The notes beneath the pieces were generated by a model that was not told the origin of the DNA, made no database searches, and saw only the letters and a program-made list of their open reading frames with translations. A program made the position numbers and the translations under genes. Below, in pieces: positions 7,931 through 14,114 of a stretch of DNA of 30,669 nucleotides. The number at the start of each line of letters is the position of its first letter. The first letter of the stretch is position 1. This stretch comes from a virus. The DNA lies in the IMG/VR virus record IMGVR_UViG_3300047994_000586, positions 1 to 30,669 of that record; one strand, given 5' to 3'.

Positions 7931-9214
7931 TTAACTTACCATAGCTTCTGCTTCGGCTTGCTTAAAGCCATAAACATAAACCAGTGTGGCAATCTTATTT
8001 TGGGCAGGGAGGTTGGCCAGCAACAGCTGGTTGATGCTGGTTCCTGCTTTCAGCCCGGTAAGGTCGTCGGCGGCATTGGCCGGTACCGGTACGATGTTCC
8101 AGTTATTTGCAGGATTAATCTCCCGGTAATAGTTGCTGAATATTGCGGCGAATGCTTCGGTAAGCTCCAGCCGTTCGGGTGCGGTATTATCATTAAACTC
8201 GCGGATGGCCTCGCGCTTTTCTCCGCCGTTGCTGAGGCCCGAAGTGCTTTCGGAATTGATGAGTTCCTTAGGTACCGAGAAGCCTTTGATAATGCGGGCC
8301 TCAACCGAACGTTCGGTCGCCTCAAAGAGTTTATCATTGTTCTGGATAGAGTAGGGCTGAAACTCAGGTTTGGAAGCTTCGTCCTCGTATTCGATCACGA
8401 TGATCTTTTGCGCACTTTTGGCGCCCTGGAATGTGCCGAGGTCCTTTTCCAGTTGCGATGGGGAATTGTTCCAGGCGCGTTCATCGTCATCCGGGTTGCT
8501 ATTGTCCGCCTCTTCCCTGCGCGACTGCATAAATAACATGGTAGAGGGTAAAAATCCGGTGGTTACTTCGCGGTTGTTAAAGATCTTTATTCCGGCTTCG
8601 GTTTCAAAATCTTCCCAAACGCTGTCGGCTTCAATCAGCGGATAGTCGTCCACCTCCGGATTAAAATAGTACAGCTGACCCTTGTAATTTTCCCATCCGC
8701 CTGCGGCCACCACCTGCTGTTTGATCGCATCCTGATCAGGGTCGTATTTATCCAGGAAGGTGATCTTGCTGCGCATGATGTTTTTCCAGGTTTTGCGACC
8801 CCAGTCGGAGTAGATGGCGTACTTGTTTGCCGTATCGGCGCAATCGGTATCGCCCAGGCGGATGTCCTCGAACTTAACATAGTTTACGGATACAATTTTG
8901 AAGTTGGCATTGTAGTTTACGTGGATGCCAAAGCCCGTAAATAACGCTTTATCAGTTGCCACGGCCTTTAATAATTTGGCCAGGGTTAAGCCTTTTGCGT
9001 TAACCACCTGCCTGCCCAGGCCGGGTTGCTCAAAGCCATTTCCGGCAATAAATTTGGCCCGTTTGTTCCAGCAATCTTTAGCGGTAGGCGAGGCAGCCAC
9101 CAGCTCCAGCATACGCTGCGGATAGGCATTATCCATATCGTAATTAAGGATGCCGAAGGTTTGGTTGGGCCTAACCAATATCCTGCGTTCAATTTGTGGT
9201 AAATAGGTCTTCAT
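7931..9214 (-). CDS. phage portal protein
   Basis: 427 residues. The dodecameric portal sits at one capsid vertex, docks the terminase and is the DNA channel. Supporting features are the typical early block TAKDCWNKRAKFIAGNGFEQPG, an alpha/beta clip-like centre (YVKFEDIRLGDTD), a long helical region with VEARIIKGFSVPKELINSE near 300-320, and a following helix (NGGEKREAIREFNDNTAPER) like the portal stem/crown of Bacteroidetes phages. Size fits the family. Unusually, the gene lies downstream of the capsid and protease genes, rather than between large terminase and protease as in lambda/HK97. The gene for an 87-residue protein ends 14 bases before its start. Confidence 0.8.
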   Translation of the reverse strand: MKTYLPQIERRILVRPNQTFGILNYDMDNAYPQRMLELVAASPTAKDCWNKRAKFIAGNGFEQPGLGRQVVNAKGLTLAKLLKAVATDKALFTGFGIHVNYNANFKIVSVNYVKFEDIRLGDTDCADTANKYAIYSDWGRKTWKNIMRSKITFLDKYDPDQDAIKQQVVAAGGWENYKGQLYYFNPEVDDYPLIEADSVWEDFETEAGIKIFNNREVTTGFLPSTMLFMQSRREEADNSNPDDDERAWNNSPSQLEKDLGTFQGAKSAQKIIVIEYEDEASKPEFQPYSIQNNDKLFEATERSVEARIIKGFSVPKELINSESTSGLSNGGEKREAIREFNDNTAPERLELTEAFAAIFSNYYREINPANNWNIVPVPANAADDLTGLKAGTSINQLLLANLPAQNKIATLVYVYGFKQAEAEAMVS

Positions 9215-9228
9215 TTAATTTCTGTTTA

Positions 9229-9492
9229 TTAGTCGGGATCATCAAGGGTTTGCGGGCCGTTATCGGTAACCGGCGGCGTAATTTCGTCAGCCGGGTTGGC
9301 GCTGGTTGCTATTGGCTGCTGTTTAGCGGGCTGTTCGCTCATGTTGAGCGGTTCAAACAGTCCGGCGATATGCGGGTAATGCTGCAAATACCATTCGGCT
9401 TCTTCGTCGGTCAGGGTTTCGTTACGGTGTATCGCCGCCGAGCCGGGCGCAAACTGGTGGAGGCCCGGTTTTAAGTTATATTTCTTTGTCAT
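9229..9492 (-). CDS. small phage protein in the capsid-portal operon
   Basis: 87 residues starting MTKKYNLKPGLHQFAPGSAA, with a conserved-looking core TLTDEEAEWYLQHYPHIAGL and a disordered Pro/Gln/Thr tail. I chose ATG 9492, although the frame stays open to 9552, because the extra 20 codons are encoded by a CCATGG-type repeat and read as low-complexity (MDDRLWTMD). Small proteins with a KYxLKPGxHQFAPG start are, from memory, common beside Bacteroidetes portal genes. Function unknown; it could be a head decoration or assembly factor. It ends 14 bases before the portal start. Confidence 0.65.
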   Translation of the reverse strand: MTKKYNLKPGLHQFAPGSAAIHRNETLTDEEAEWYLQHYPHIAGLFEPLNMSEQPAKQQPIATSANPADEITPPVTDNGPQTLDDPD

Positions 9493-9507
9493 GGATGCTT
9501 TTTTTAA

Positions 9508-9586
9508 GTCCATGGTCCATAGACGATCGTCCATAGCCATCTTTTTTTGCATCCTGAACCATGGACTATTACTTTTTAGCTATGGA
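9508..9586. repeat. CCATRG-rich palindromic intergenic repeat
   Basis: Within 79 bases there are five CCATGG/CCATAG-type hexamers (9510, 9517, 9531, 9559, and 9580 on the other strand) and a perfect palindrome GACGATCGTC at 9522-9531. It lies between the 195-residue gene and the 87-residue gene. Its translation produces a spurious N-terminal extension of the latter. Similar 'tccatggtccatag' strings occur, from memory, between genes in Sphingobacteriaceae genomes. Confidence 0.55.
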
Positions 9587-9588
9587 AC

Positions 9589-10176
9589 TTACGCGGCCAC
9601 CAGCGTTTCAATTGCCGCAAGGGTGCTGGCGTACGTGGCGGTTCCTGTGGTTGGCGCTATGGAGACGGCGCGCGGAGGGTAGGGCTCCCTCAATTTATCC
9701 GGGTTGGTTAGTTTAAGCTTGTAGCCGCCGTCGAGCGTTTCGTCGGCTGCGCTGCGTTCGGCGTCGGTTAAGATCAGGCCGTTCACTGCACCAAAAAGCT
9801 CGATTGCGGAGTCGCTTGAACTGTAGTTATTTACGGCTATGGCGCAAACCCTGCCGTAGCCCATGGCCATCAGCTGTGCCTTGATTTCGGCTGAAAACCC
9901 GGCGATGTTAAAGTCGACTTCCTCAGTATAGCGGGGGCCGACAGCTGTTTTCGCCAGTTTTGAAACCGTGTTAAAGCTGTTGTTGGTGCCTTCAAATTTA
10001 TAAATATTGGCAGTGCCTACCGGCGTGATGCCGGTTACGATGAGCGGGTTGGTAATATCGTAAGTTAAGGTGAAATCATCCTGGTTAAAGATGTAGATCA
10101 CATCCTCTATGCCGGCGGTTACCGGCGATGCGGTACCTAAACTGAAACCGGAGTTTATTTTATTGTAGATTGACAT
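9589..10176 (-). CDS. phage virion protein, possible tail tube
   Basis: 195 residues following the major capsid gene. Beta-rich N-terminal half (FSLGTASPVTAGIEDVIYIF, then DFTLTYDITNPLIV) and a Gly/Ala-rich helical C-terminus. The pattern of an N-terminal 'inkg.slgt.sP..aGi' segment followed by alternating strands (YKFEGTNNSFNTVSK, YTEEVDFNIAGFS) resembles tail tube proteins of siphoviruses. No other tube candidate is present in the window, which supports the call by exclusion. A head completion protein is the alternative, because the gene lies in the head block. Structural role fairly sure, tube identity moderate. Confidence 0.55.
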   Translation of the reverse strand: MSIYNKINSGFSLGTASPVTAGIEDVIYIFNQDDFTLTYDITNPLIVTGITPVGTANIYKFEGTNNSFNTVSKLAKTAVGPRYTEEVDFNIAGFSAEIKAQLMAMGYGRVCAIAVNNYSSSDSAIELFGAVNGLILTDAERSAADETLDGGYKLKLTNPDKLREPYPPRAVSIAPTTGTATYASTLAAIETLVAA

Positions 10177-10289
10177 GCGTTGTTAATTTTTAATGTTGAT
10201 TAATTTAATGGGGTCGGACCGGGCTGACCGGGGCGGCTGAATTGATTTAATTTACCGGGGATCAACCTCACCCGATCAACCCTCCTGAA

Positions 10290-11498
10290 TTATGCGCTCA
10301 GGTAAAACAGTTCGTTAGCGAATTTGAAGTTTACGGCTGCTTTCATCCGCGCTTTCATGCGCACCACGTTGTCGTTGGTGTAAGGCTTCATGTAAACGGT
10401 AGACAGTTCGGATGCATCGCCTAACAGATCGACGCCTAAAAACAGGTTGGATGAGCGGGCACCTAATATGGTGTTGGCCTGCCAGTGGTTCATGATCTGT
10501 AATGGAATACCAAGGTAATCCATCTTTTTCAGATCGGTAAATGCGTTGATTACGTTGAGCGCCTTATTCGCCTGTGCCTGTGCAAAAGCATATGCCACAT
10601 GCAACGGTACCTGCAGGTTAAAATCTTCCTGGATTCGGTCTGCCGGGTCAAGCTGTGCATAAACGCTGCCCAGTACCTGCAAAACGTTGCTTACGTTAAT
10701 GTAGCTTATGGTAGCTGCTGTTGCCGTACCGCTAAAGGTTGCAGGCTTACGACTGTTGATCTCGTTATAATTCCGGATCAGCTTAAAGGAGGTAGCACCT
10801 GCGACCTGGATAAAGTAGGATTGCCCCTGAACCGCGATGCCTGTTCCGCCGTTAGTAGTGTCTTTTATACTGCCGGTGATGTTGGTTAGGGTCACTACGT
10901 CGCCGTCGGCAAGGGTAGAGGTGTCCGATACGGTCACCAGGCCGGTGGCATCAATTGCCGTGGCAGCCATTGAGGTTGCCGGTTTACCTAAACCAACTTT
11001 ATATACACCCGAAGCTGCTGCAATGGTTGGCAGTAAGCCTGTAAAAGGCGCTGTAAAAGTAGCTTCTTTGGTAGAACCTTTGCCCAGCCAGTAAAGGCGT
11101 TCGTTGGCAATTTGGATCTTGCTCAGGTAACGTTGTACCATAAAGTCCGAGAGGTCTACAATGCCCTCGTAATCCATAAAGGCACCCGGTTTAAGGCTTT
11201 GCGCCTCCCACGACTGGATGAGGTGATCCCATTGTTCCTGTTTCATAAATTCGTATACTACCGGATCGAGGTAGCTTTCGTTTTGCAGGGCGGTTGTTCC
11301 CTGATCGGTAAACAGGCCGGAAGGGTCCTGCAGCACCACGTCATCGTCCACATCAAGGATCACCTTGCGCGATTTTACGTCGTTGATAACCGTTAATAAT
11401 CCACGCTTTACGGAATCAGCTTCCAGCAGCGTGCTTGCCATAAACCCGGCCAGCGCTTCGCCGGCATAGGTATTGTTTGTAAATGTAAATTGGGCCAT
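10290..11498 (-). CDS. major capsid protein, HK97-like, with inserted beta domain
   Basis: 402 residues, calls as the main shell protein from its position directly downstream of the head protease, its size and its layout. Residues 1-160 hold an N-terminal helix region, a probable E-loop (VVLQDPSGLFTDQGTTALQN) and a spine helix (FMVQRYLSKIQIANERLYWL). Residues 270-402 hold a second helical part and a beta P-loop-like C-terminus. Between them, about 184-268 form an extra beta-rich insert (GLVTVSDTSTLADGDVVTLT, then GQSYFIQVAGATSFKL). This insert recalls the small beta domains, such as FCCH-like 'DGD.V.L....T' modules, decorating many phage proteins. The insert would project on the capsid surface. 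There is no long N-terminal delta domain, matching a separate or protease-fused scaffold. Confidence 0.78.
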   Translation of the reverse strand: MAQFTFTNNTYAGEALAGFMASTLLEADSVKRGLLTVINDVKSRKVILDVDDDVVLQDPSGLFTDQGTTALQNESYLDPVVYEFMKQEQWDHLIQSWEAQSLKPGAFMDYEGIVDLSDFMVQRYLSKIQIANERLYWLGKGSTKEATFTAPFTGLLPTIAAASGVYKVGLGKPATSMAATAIDATGLVTVSDTSTLADGDVVTLTNITGSIKDTTNGGTGIAVQGQSYFIQVAGATSFKLIRNYNEINSRKPATFSGTATAATISYINVSNVLQVLGSVYAQLDPADRIQEDFNLQVPLHVAYAFAQAQANKALNVINAFTDLKKMDYLGIPLQIMNHWQANTILGARSSNLFLGVDLLGDASELSTVYMKPYTNDNVVRMKARMKAAVNFKFANELFYLSA

Positions 11499-11607
11499 TT
11501 CTTGTTTTTAAGGTTTTTTTGAGGAGGTATTTAGTTTGATTAAGTTGTTTGGGTTAAATGGTTCATGCCGGCTGTAACTATTTACCTTATCAACCATTCA
11601 ACCTCAA

Positions 11608-12813
11608 CTATTTAGCTACCGCTTTTTTAACTGCGTTTTGTGCCAGCTGCGTTTGAGGGGCGAAGAATGGAGCGGGTTCGGTTTTAGCTTTGCTGCTGCG
11701 TTTTGAGCCTTCCGGTGTAAAGTCGGATTTGATCTCGTTCCTCACTTCTTCCCTAGTTTTGTTAAGGCGGAGGGTGGCTGCTTCGAGTGCCTGTTGTGCT
11801 TCGGCCAACAGGGCGTTTTGCGCGTGGAGCTTAGCTTTTACCGTCTGCAGCTTATTCTGGATGTTCATCGGTTTTTTAGCTGCTTTAAATTTGTCGGCCA
11901 CGCTGTCATCGTCGTCATCATCGGCATCCGGTTCGGTACCGGGGACTTCCTGTGGCGGCGTGATCTTTTGCACCTGCCCTCCGGCAACCGCTACCTTGCT
12001 GCCATCTGCGGTAGTGTAGGTGTCGGCGGCGGCGGGGCTGTCCATGTCTTCGTCATTGTAAACCGGGGTTCCTTCGTCCAGTTCGCCTGCATGGTGCAAT
12101 ACACCTTTGTCTGTAATGGTTTGTTTGTTTACTACCTTCTTAAAGAAGTTCATAATCTTATCTAAAACCGAACTGGTTTTATCGATAAGTTCTTTGTTTT
12201 CGATGTTCATGTTGCTTTTTTTGGTTAAGATCTTATTAATACAGCGCTGATAAACAGCGGGTGCGGTGTTCATGTAATTTTTGATGATGTGGCCATTGGT
12301 CACCTCCGTGTTGTAGTCTTCTACCTGGTCGATAAAGCCGAGGTCGAGCGCCTGGTCGGCAGATAACCAGGTGACAGCGTTGATCAGGCTATTGATAGTA
12401 ACGCTGTCCAACCCGGTTTTGTCGATATAGATCTGCGCCAGGCGCGATTGGACTATATTCAACATCTGCACATCTTTTAAAAGCTCGTCGGCATTTCCGC
12501 CGGTGCCCACCATCGGTTTATGGATCATCAGGAGGGCGTATTTGCTCATTACCACGGATTTGCCGCCCATAGCGACGATGGATGCTGCTGAGGCCGCCAG
12601 TGCATCTACATAAGTAGTTACGTTGCCGGGGTATTTCTTAAGCAGATCATATATGGCAATGGCATCGAAGGCGCTGCCGCCAACTGAACTGATGTGTACT
12701 TCTACATCCTGCCCGGCAGCTGCCTGGAGCTGTGCCTGGATGCTTGATGAAGATAATGCGCCCGAACCGATGCAGTCGGTATCCGTGTCGTATAGGTAAA
12801 TTTTGTAGCTCAT
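11608..12813 (-). CDS. ClpP-type head maturation protease fused to scaffold-like tail
   Basis: 401 residues from ATG 12813; an upstream in-frame TTG at 12825 is less likely. The first 190 residues are a ClpP/S49-like serine protease that trims scaffold and capsid precursors: DVEVHISSVGGSAFDAIAIY, nucleophile Ser in DALAASAASIVAMGG (Ser75) and catalytic His in LLMIHKPM (His98). After about 200 comes a linker with an acidic DADDDDDD run and a C-terminal coiled coil (LQTVKAKLHAQNALLAEAQQ, then LNKTREEVRNEI), the usual look of a scaffold. An internal ATG after AAAAAAGCAAC (starting MNIENKELI, about residue 202) could give a separate scaffold protein. First gene of the head block. Confidence 0.85.
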   Translation of the reverse strand: MSYKIYLYDTDTDCIGSGALSSSSIQAQLQAAAGQDVEVHISSVGGSAFDAIAIYDLLKKYPGNVTTYVDALAASAASIVAMGGKSVVMSKYALLMIHKPMVGTGGNADELLKDVQMLNIVQSRLAQIYIDKTGLDSVTINSLINAVTWLSADQALDLGFIDQVEDYNTEVTNGHIIKNYMNTAPAVYQRCINKILTKKSNMNIENKELIDKTSSVLDKIMNFFKKVVNKQTITDKGVLHHAGELDEGTPVYNDEDMDSPAAADTYTTADGSKVAVAGGQVQKITPPQEVPGTEPDADDDDDDSVADKFKAAKKPMNIQNKLQTVKAKLHAQNALLAEAQQALEAATLRLNKTREEVRNEIKSDFTPEGSKRSSKAKTEPAPFFAPQTQLAQNAVKKAVAK

Positions 12814-12864
12814 GTTTTTTATCAATTTGGTGAGGTCAGGAGTGCCTCTGTTTATTAAATGAAT

Positions 12865-12884
12865 ATTATGCTGATTGGCATAAT
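12865..12884. promoter_or_regulatory. inverted repeat ATTATGC-N6-GCATAAT, candidate late-operon operator
   Basis: Perfect 7-base arms with a 6-base spacer, 51 bases upstream of the protease ATG on the minus strand. The core ATGCTGATTGGCATA matches 14 of 15 bases of ATGCCGATTGGCATA at 28494-28508, upstream of the small terminase gene. The shared sequence in front of the first gene of both phage blocks suggests a common DNA-binding regulator or RNA hairpin. Confidence 0.5.
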
Positions 12885-13036
12885 TGGTCTTGTGTTTTTT
12901 CCAGCTTTGCTGATCGTGCCGGTGTTGATGATCTGTTATTGGTGAACTTTCGGAGATCCTGGTTACGCCAGAAATGGTGAATATCGCTTTTGATCAGCTG
13001 ACATTACAAATATCGGGACATTATTTCAATAAAGTG

Positions 13037-13054
13037 CTGACACTATTTTGTCAG
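13037..13054. promoter_or_regulatory. palindrome CTGACA-N6-TGTCAG, repeat unit 1
   Basis: Perfect 6-base arms with a CTATTT spacer, followed directly by TACTTTTG, which fits the Bacteroidetes -7 consensus TAnnTTTG on the plus strand. This is repressor-operator-like geometry, though no TTTG -33 element stands at the right distance. Confidence 0.45.
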
Positions 13055-13178
13055 TACTTTTGCAATCGGTTGATCTTTTATCCGGGTGCCTTGAGAGATC
13101 GTCGAGATCTCTATCCGGATCGAATTTCTCTTTGATTGGCTGACATTACAAATATCGGGACATTATTTCAATAAAGTG

Positions 13179-13196
13179 CTGACACTGTTTTGTCAG
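13179..13196. promoter_or_regulatory. palindrome CTGACA-N6-TGTCAG, repeat unit 2
   Basis: Same arms as unit 1, spacer CTGTTT, again followed directly by TACTTTTG on the plus strand. Arms and distance to the -7-like element are conserved while the linkers between units have diverged, which argues that the palindrome is the selected part. Confidence 0.45.
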
Positions 13197-13319
13197 TACT
13201 TTTGTGGTTTGATCTTTTAGCTGGATGTATTTAGGGGTCTTCCAGATCTCCTTATCCGGATCAATATTCCTCTTGACCAGCTAACCTTACAAATATCGGG
13301 ATTAGATTTCAATAAAGTG

Positions 13320-13337
13320 CTGACACTGTTTTGTCAG
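13320..13337. promoter_or_regulatory. palindrome CTGACA-N6-TGTCAG, repeat unit 3
   Basis: Both arms are intact although the surrounding unit is the most diverged of the three. The following octamer is GACTTTTG, so the -7-like TA is lost. Candidate operator only. Confidence 0.42.
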
Positions 13338-13357
13338 GACTTTTGAGGTTTGATCTT

Positions 13358-13728
13358 TTAAAATAAATTCATCAAGTCGGTAAATTGAGCTATTAGATAA
13401 TTAGCCAATGGATTGTTCTCATTATAAAGTAGAGACGCATTTATTTTGTAGCCGTCAGCCGTCTTAAAACAATAATCATATTTCATTACGTTAATAACAT
13501 TTTCTTCTTTATTAAGAATTCGTCCGATGATATCAATCACTGTATTTTTAATCCAAAAGTCTATAGGCGAAATTGTTTTTTCGTCTTCCGGATAAATGTT
13601 TAAATAAAAAGCTTTAACACCTAAAGAGTCATTAGTTGTTAAAGCTACAATATATTTTAAATCGTGTTTGTTGTAAAAAAGTAGGTTAATCTATCATCAG
13701 ATGATTTAACTTCATAAAGGCTTTGCAA
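13358..13728 (-). pseudogene. small AT-rich gene broken by a -1 shift at a T6 run
   Basis: Two overlapping frames read as one protein of about 123 residues: an N-terminal piece from about TTG 13728 (LQSLYEVKSSDDRLTYFFTT) runs into a stop. The -1 frame then continues HDLKYIVALTTNDSLGVKAF to a long C-terminal part ending LIAQFTDLMNLF at 13358. The switch falls near the TACTTTTTTACAAC stretch (about 13670-13681), so a one-base loss is the simplest explanation. The layout (aromatic, T-rich N-terminus, then 'FWIKNTVIDIIGRIL') recalls small Bacteroidetes proteins of the DUF6169 kind, but I do not claim the family. It overlaps the upstream 51-residue gene, so the two formed a pair. AT content is well above that of the phage genes. 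Confidence 0.5.
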
Positions 13729-13867
13729 AATGGATACCCTTTTCTTTAGATAATGTACTCATCGGTTTCTTTTCCGAAATTGCTTCTTTTATAGCCTTTT
13801 TTTCCTCAAGTAACTTGCTAAGAAACGGAGGAATTCCTTTTGGAATATCGTTGTTTTTAGCTTTCAC
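13712..13867 (-). CDS. 51-residue small protein ending KGIHFAKPL, partner of the broken gene
   Basis: Starts at GTG 13867 (an in-frame stop lies three codons upstream) and runs KAKNNDIPKGIPPFLSKLLE, then KKAIKEAISEKKPMSTLSKE and GIHFAKPL before the stop at 13712. Highly charged, Lys/Glu-rich helix with a short conserved-looking C-terminus; no membrane segment. Its stop overlaps the reading frame of the next gene, as in tightly coupled two-gene units, including toxin-antitoxin-like pairs. From memory, small Bacteroidetes proteins ending in 'kgikFaKPL' do occur in such pairs. Function unknown; the gene is too short for coding statistics alone. Confidence 0.5.
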   Translation of the reverse strand: MKAKNNDIPKGIPPFLSKLLEEKKAIKEAISEKKPMSTLSKEKGIHFAKPL

Positions 13868-13892
13868 ATCAATTTAATTAATTTTTGTACTA

Positions 13893-13923
13893 TAAATATA
13901 TTACTGTTCATACAATAAACAAC
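13893..13923 (-). promoter_or_regulatory. candidate sigma-A promoter of the small gene pair
   Basis: On the minus strand GTTG (13923-13920) is followed after 19 bases by TATATTTA (13900-13893), close to TTTG-N19-TAnnTTTG. It lies 26 bases upstream of the GTG at 13867 in AT-rich DNA, where chance matches are more likely. Confidence 0.35.
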
Positions 13924-14114
13924 AATGTTTGTGTCAAATAGCTAACTTTTATTCAATTATACGTCAGTAACTTAAAGATAGTTTAGCCGTTTAATAGTTT
14001 AATTCATGATTAATTTCGATTCAAAGGCCCTCCTTTAATCTTCATGATCCCGCTCCCCTTGGGGAGCAGGACCGGAAGATCAACTAAACTAAAACTGTTT
14101 TAAATTTCGTGTGC
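13924..14114. other. non-coding spacer after lepB
   Basis: With the promoter region to its left, this makes about 250 bases without a gene between the small gene pair and the end of lepB. Apart from the hairpin at 14052-14067 I see nothing in it. The left part is AT-rich like the gene pair and the part beyond 14025 has higher GC, so a junction of the transferred segment probably lies here. Confidence 0.4.
14052..14067. terminator. strong hairpin downstream of lepB
   Basis: GCTCCCC-TT-GGGGAGC, a perfect 7-base GC-rich stem with a 2-base centre, 47 bases past the lepB stop. No clear T-run follows on the minus strand, so it is either a weak or factor-aided terminator or a small intergenic repeat. 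Confidence 0.4.

Larger units (their letters stand above)
12826..13357. other. 532-base non-coding control region before the head-protease gene
   Basis: No credible gene on either strand. From left to right it holds an inverted repeat at 12865-12884 that matches one before the small terminase gene, then three imperfect tandem units of 141-142 bp from 12997, each with a palindrome. The linker after unit 1 can form a nested hairpin: ATCCGG at 13080-13085 with CCGGAT at 13115-13120, and inside it AGAGAT at 13094-13099 with ATCTCT at 13107-13112. I see no good minus-strand promoter for the protease gene, so it may depend on read-through or an activator. Confidence 0.6.
12997..13360. repeat. three imperfect tandem repeats, period 141-142 bp
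   Basis: Units at 12997-13080, 13139-13219 and 13280-13360 share about 80 bases: GCTGACATTACAAATATCGG, then a TTTCAATAAAGTG segment, the palindrome CTGACA-N6-TGTCAG, ACTTTTG and a terminal GATCTTTTA. Units 1 and 2 are nearly identical in the core; unit 3 is more diverged (GCTAACC start, GATTAG for GACATT, GGAC for GTAC). The 55-60 base linkers differ but two share TATCCGGATC. The last unit touches the stop codon of the broken gene at 13358. This is not a CRISPR: units are too long and only three. Confidence 0.75.

Noticed and set aside
7925-8536. 203-codon plus-strand frame inside the portal gene
   Set aside because: Antisense shadow of the portal coding sequence; no start context, no motif, and it overlaps a well-supported gene completely.
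12997-13360. CRISPR-like array
   Set aside because: Only three units of about 80 bases with 55-60 base linkers that are themselves partly similar; no cas genes and no typical direct repeat.
13358-13540. 60-codon frame taken as an intact gene
   Set aside because: Upstream sequence in the same and the neighbouring frame continues the protein, so this is only the C-terminal part of a broken gene.
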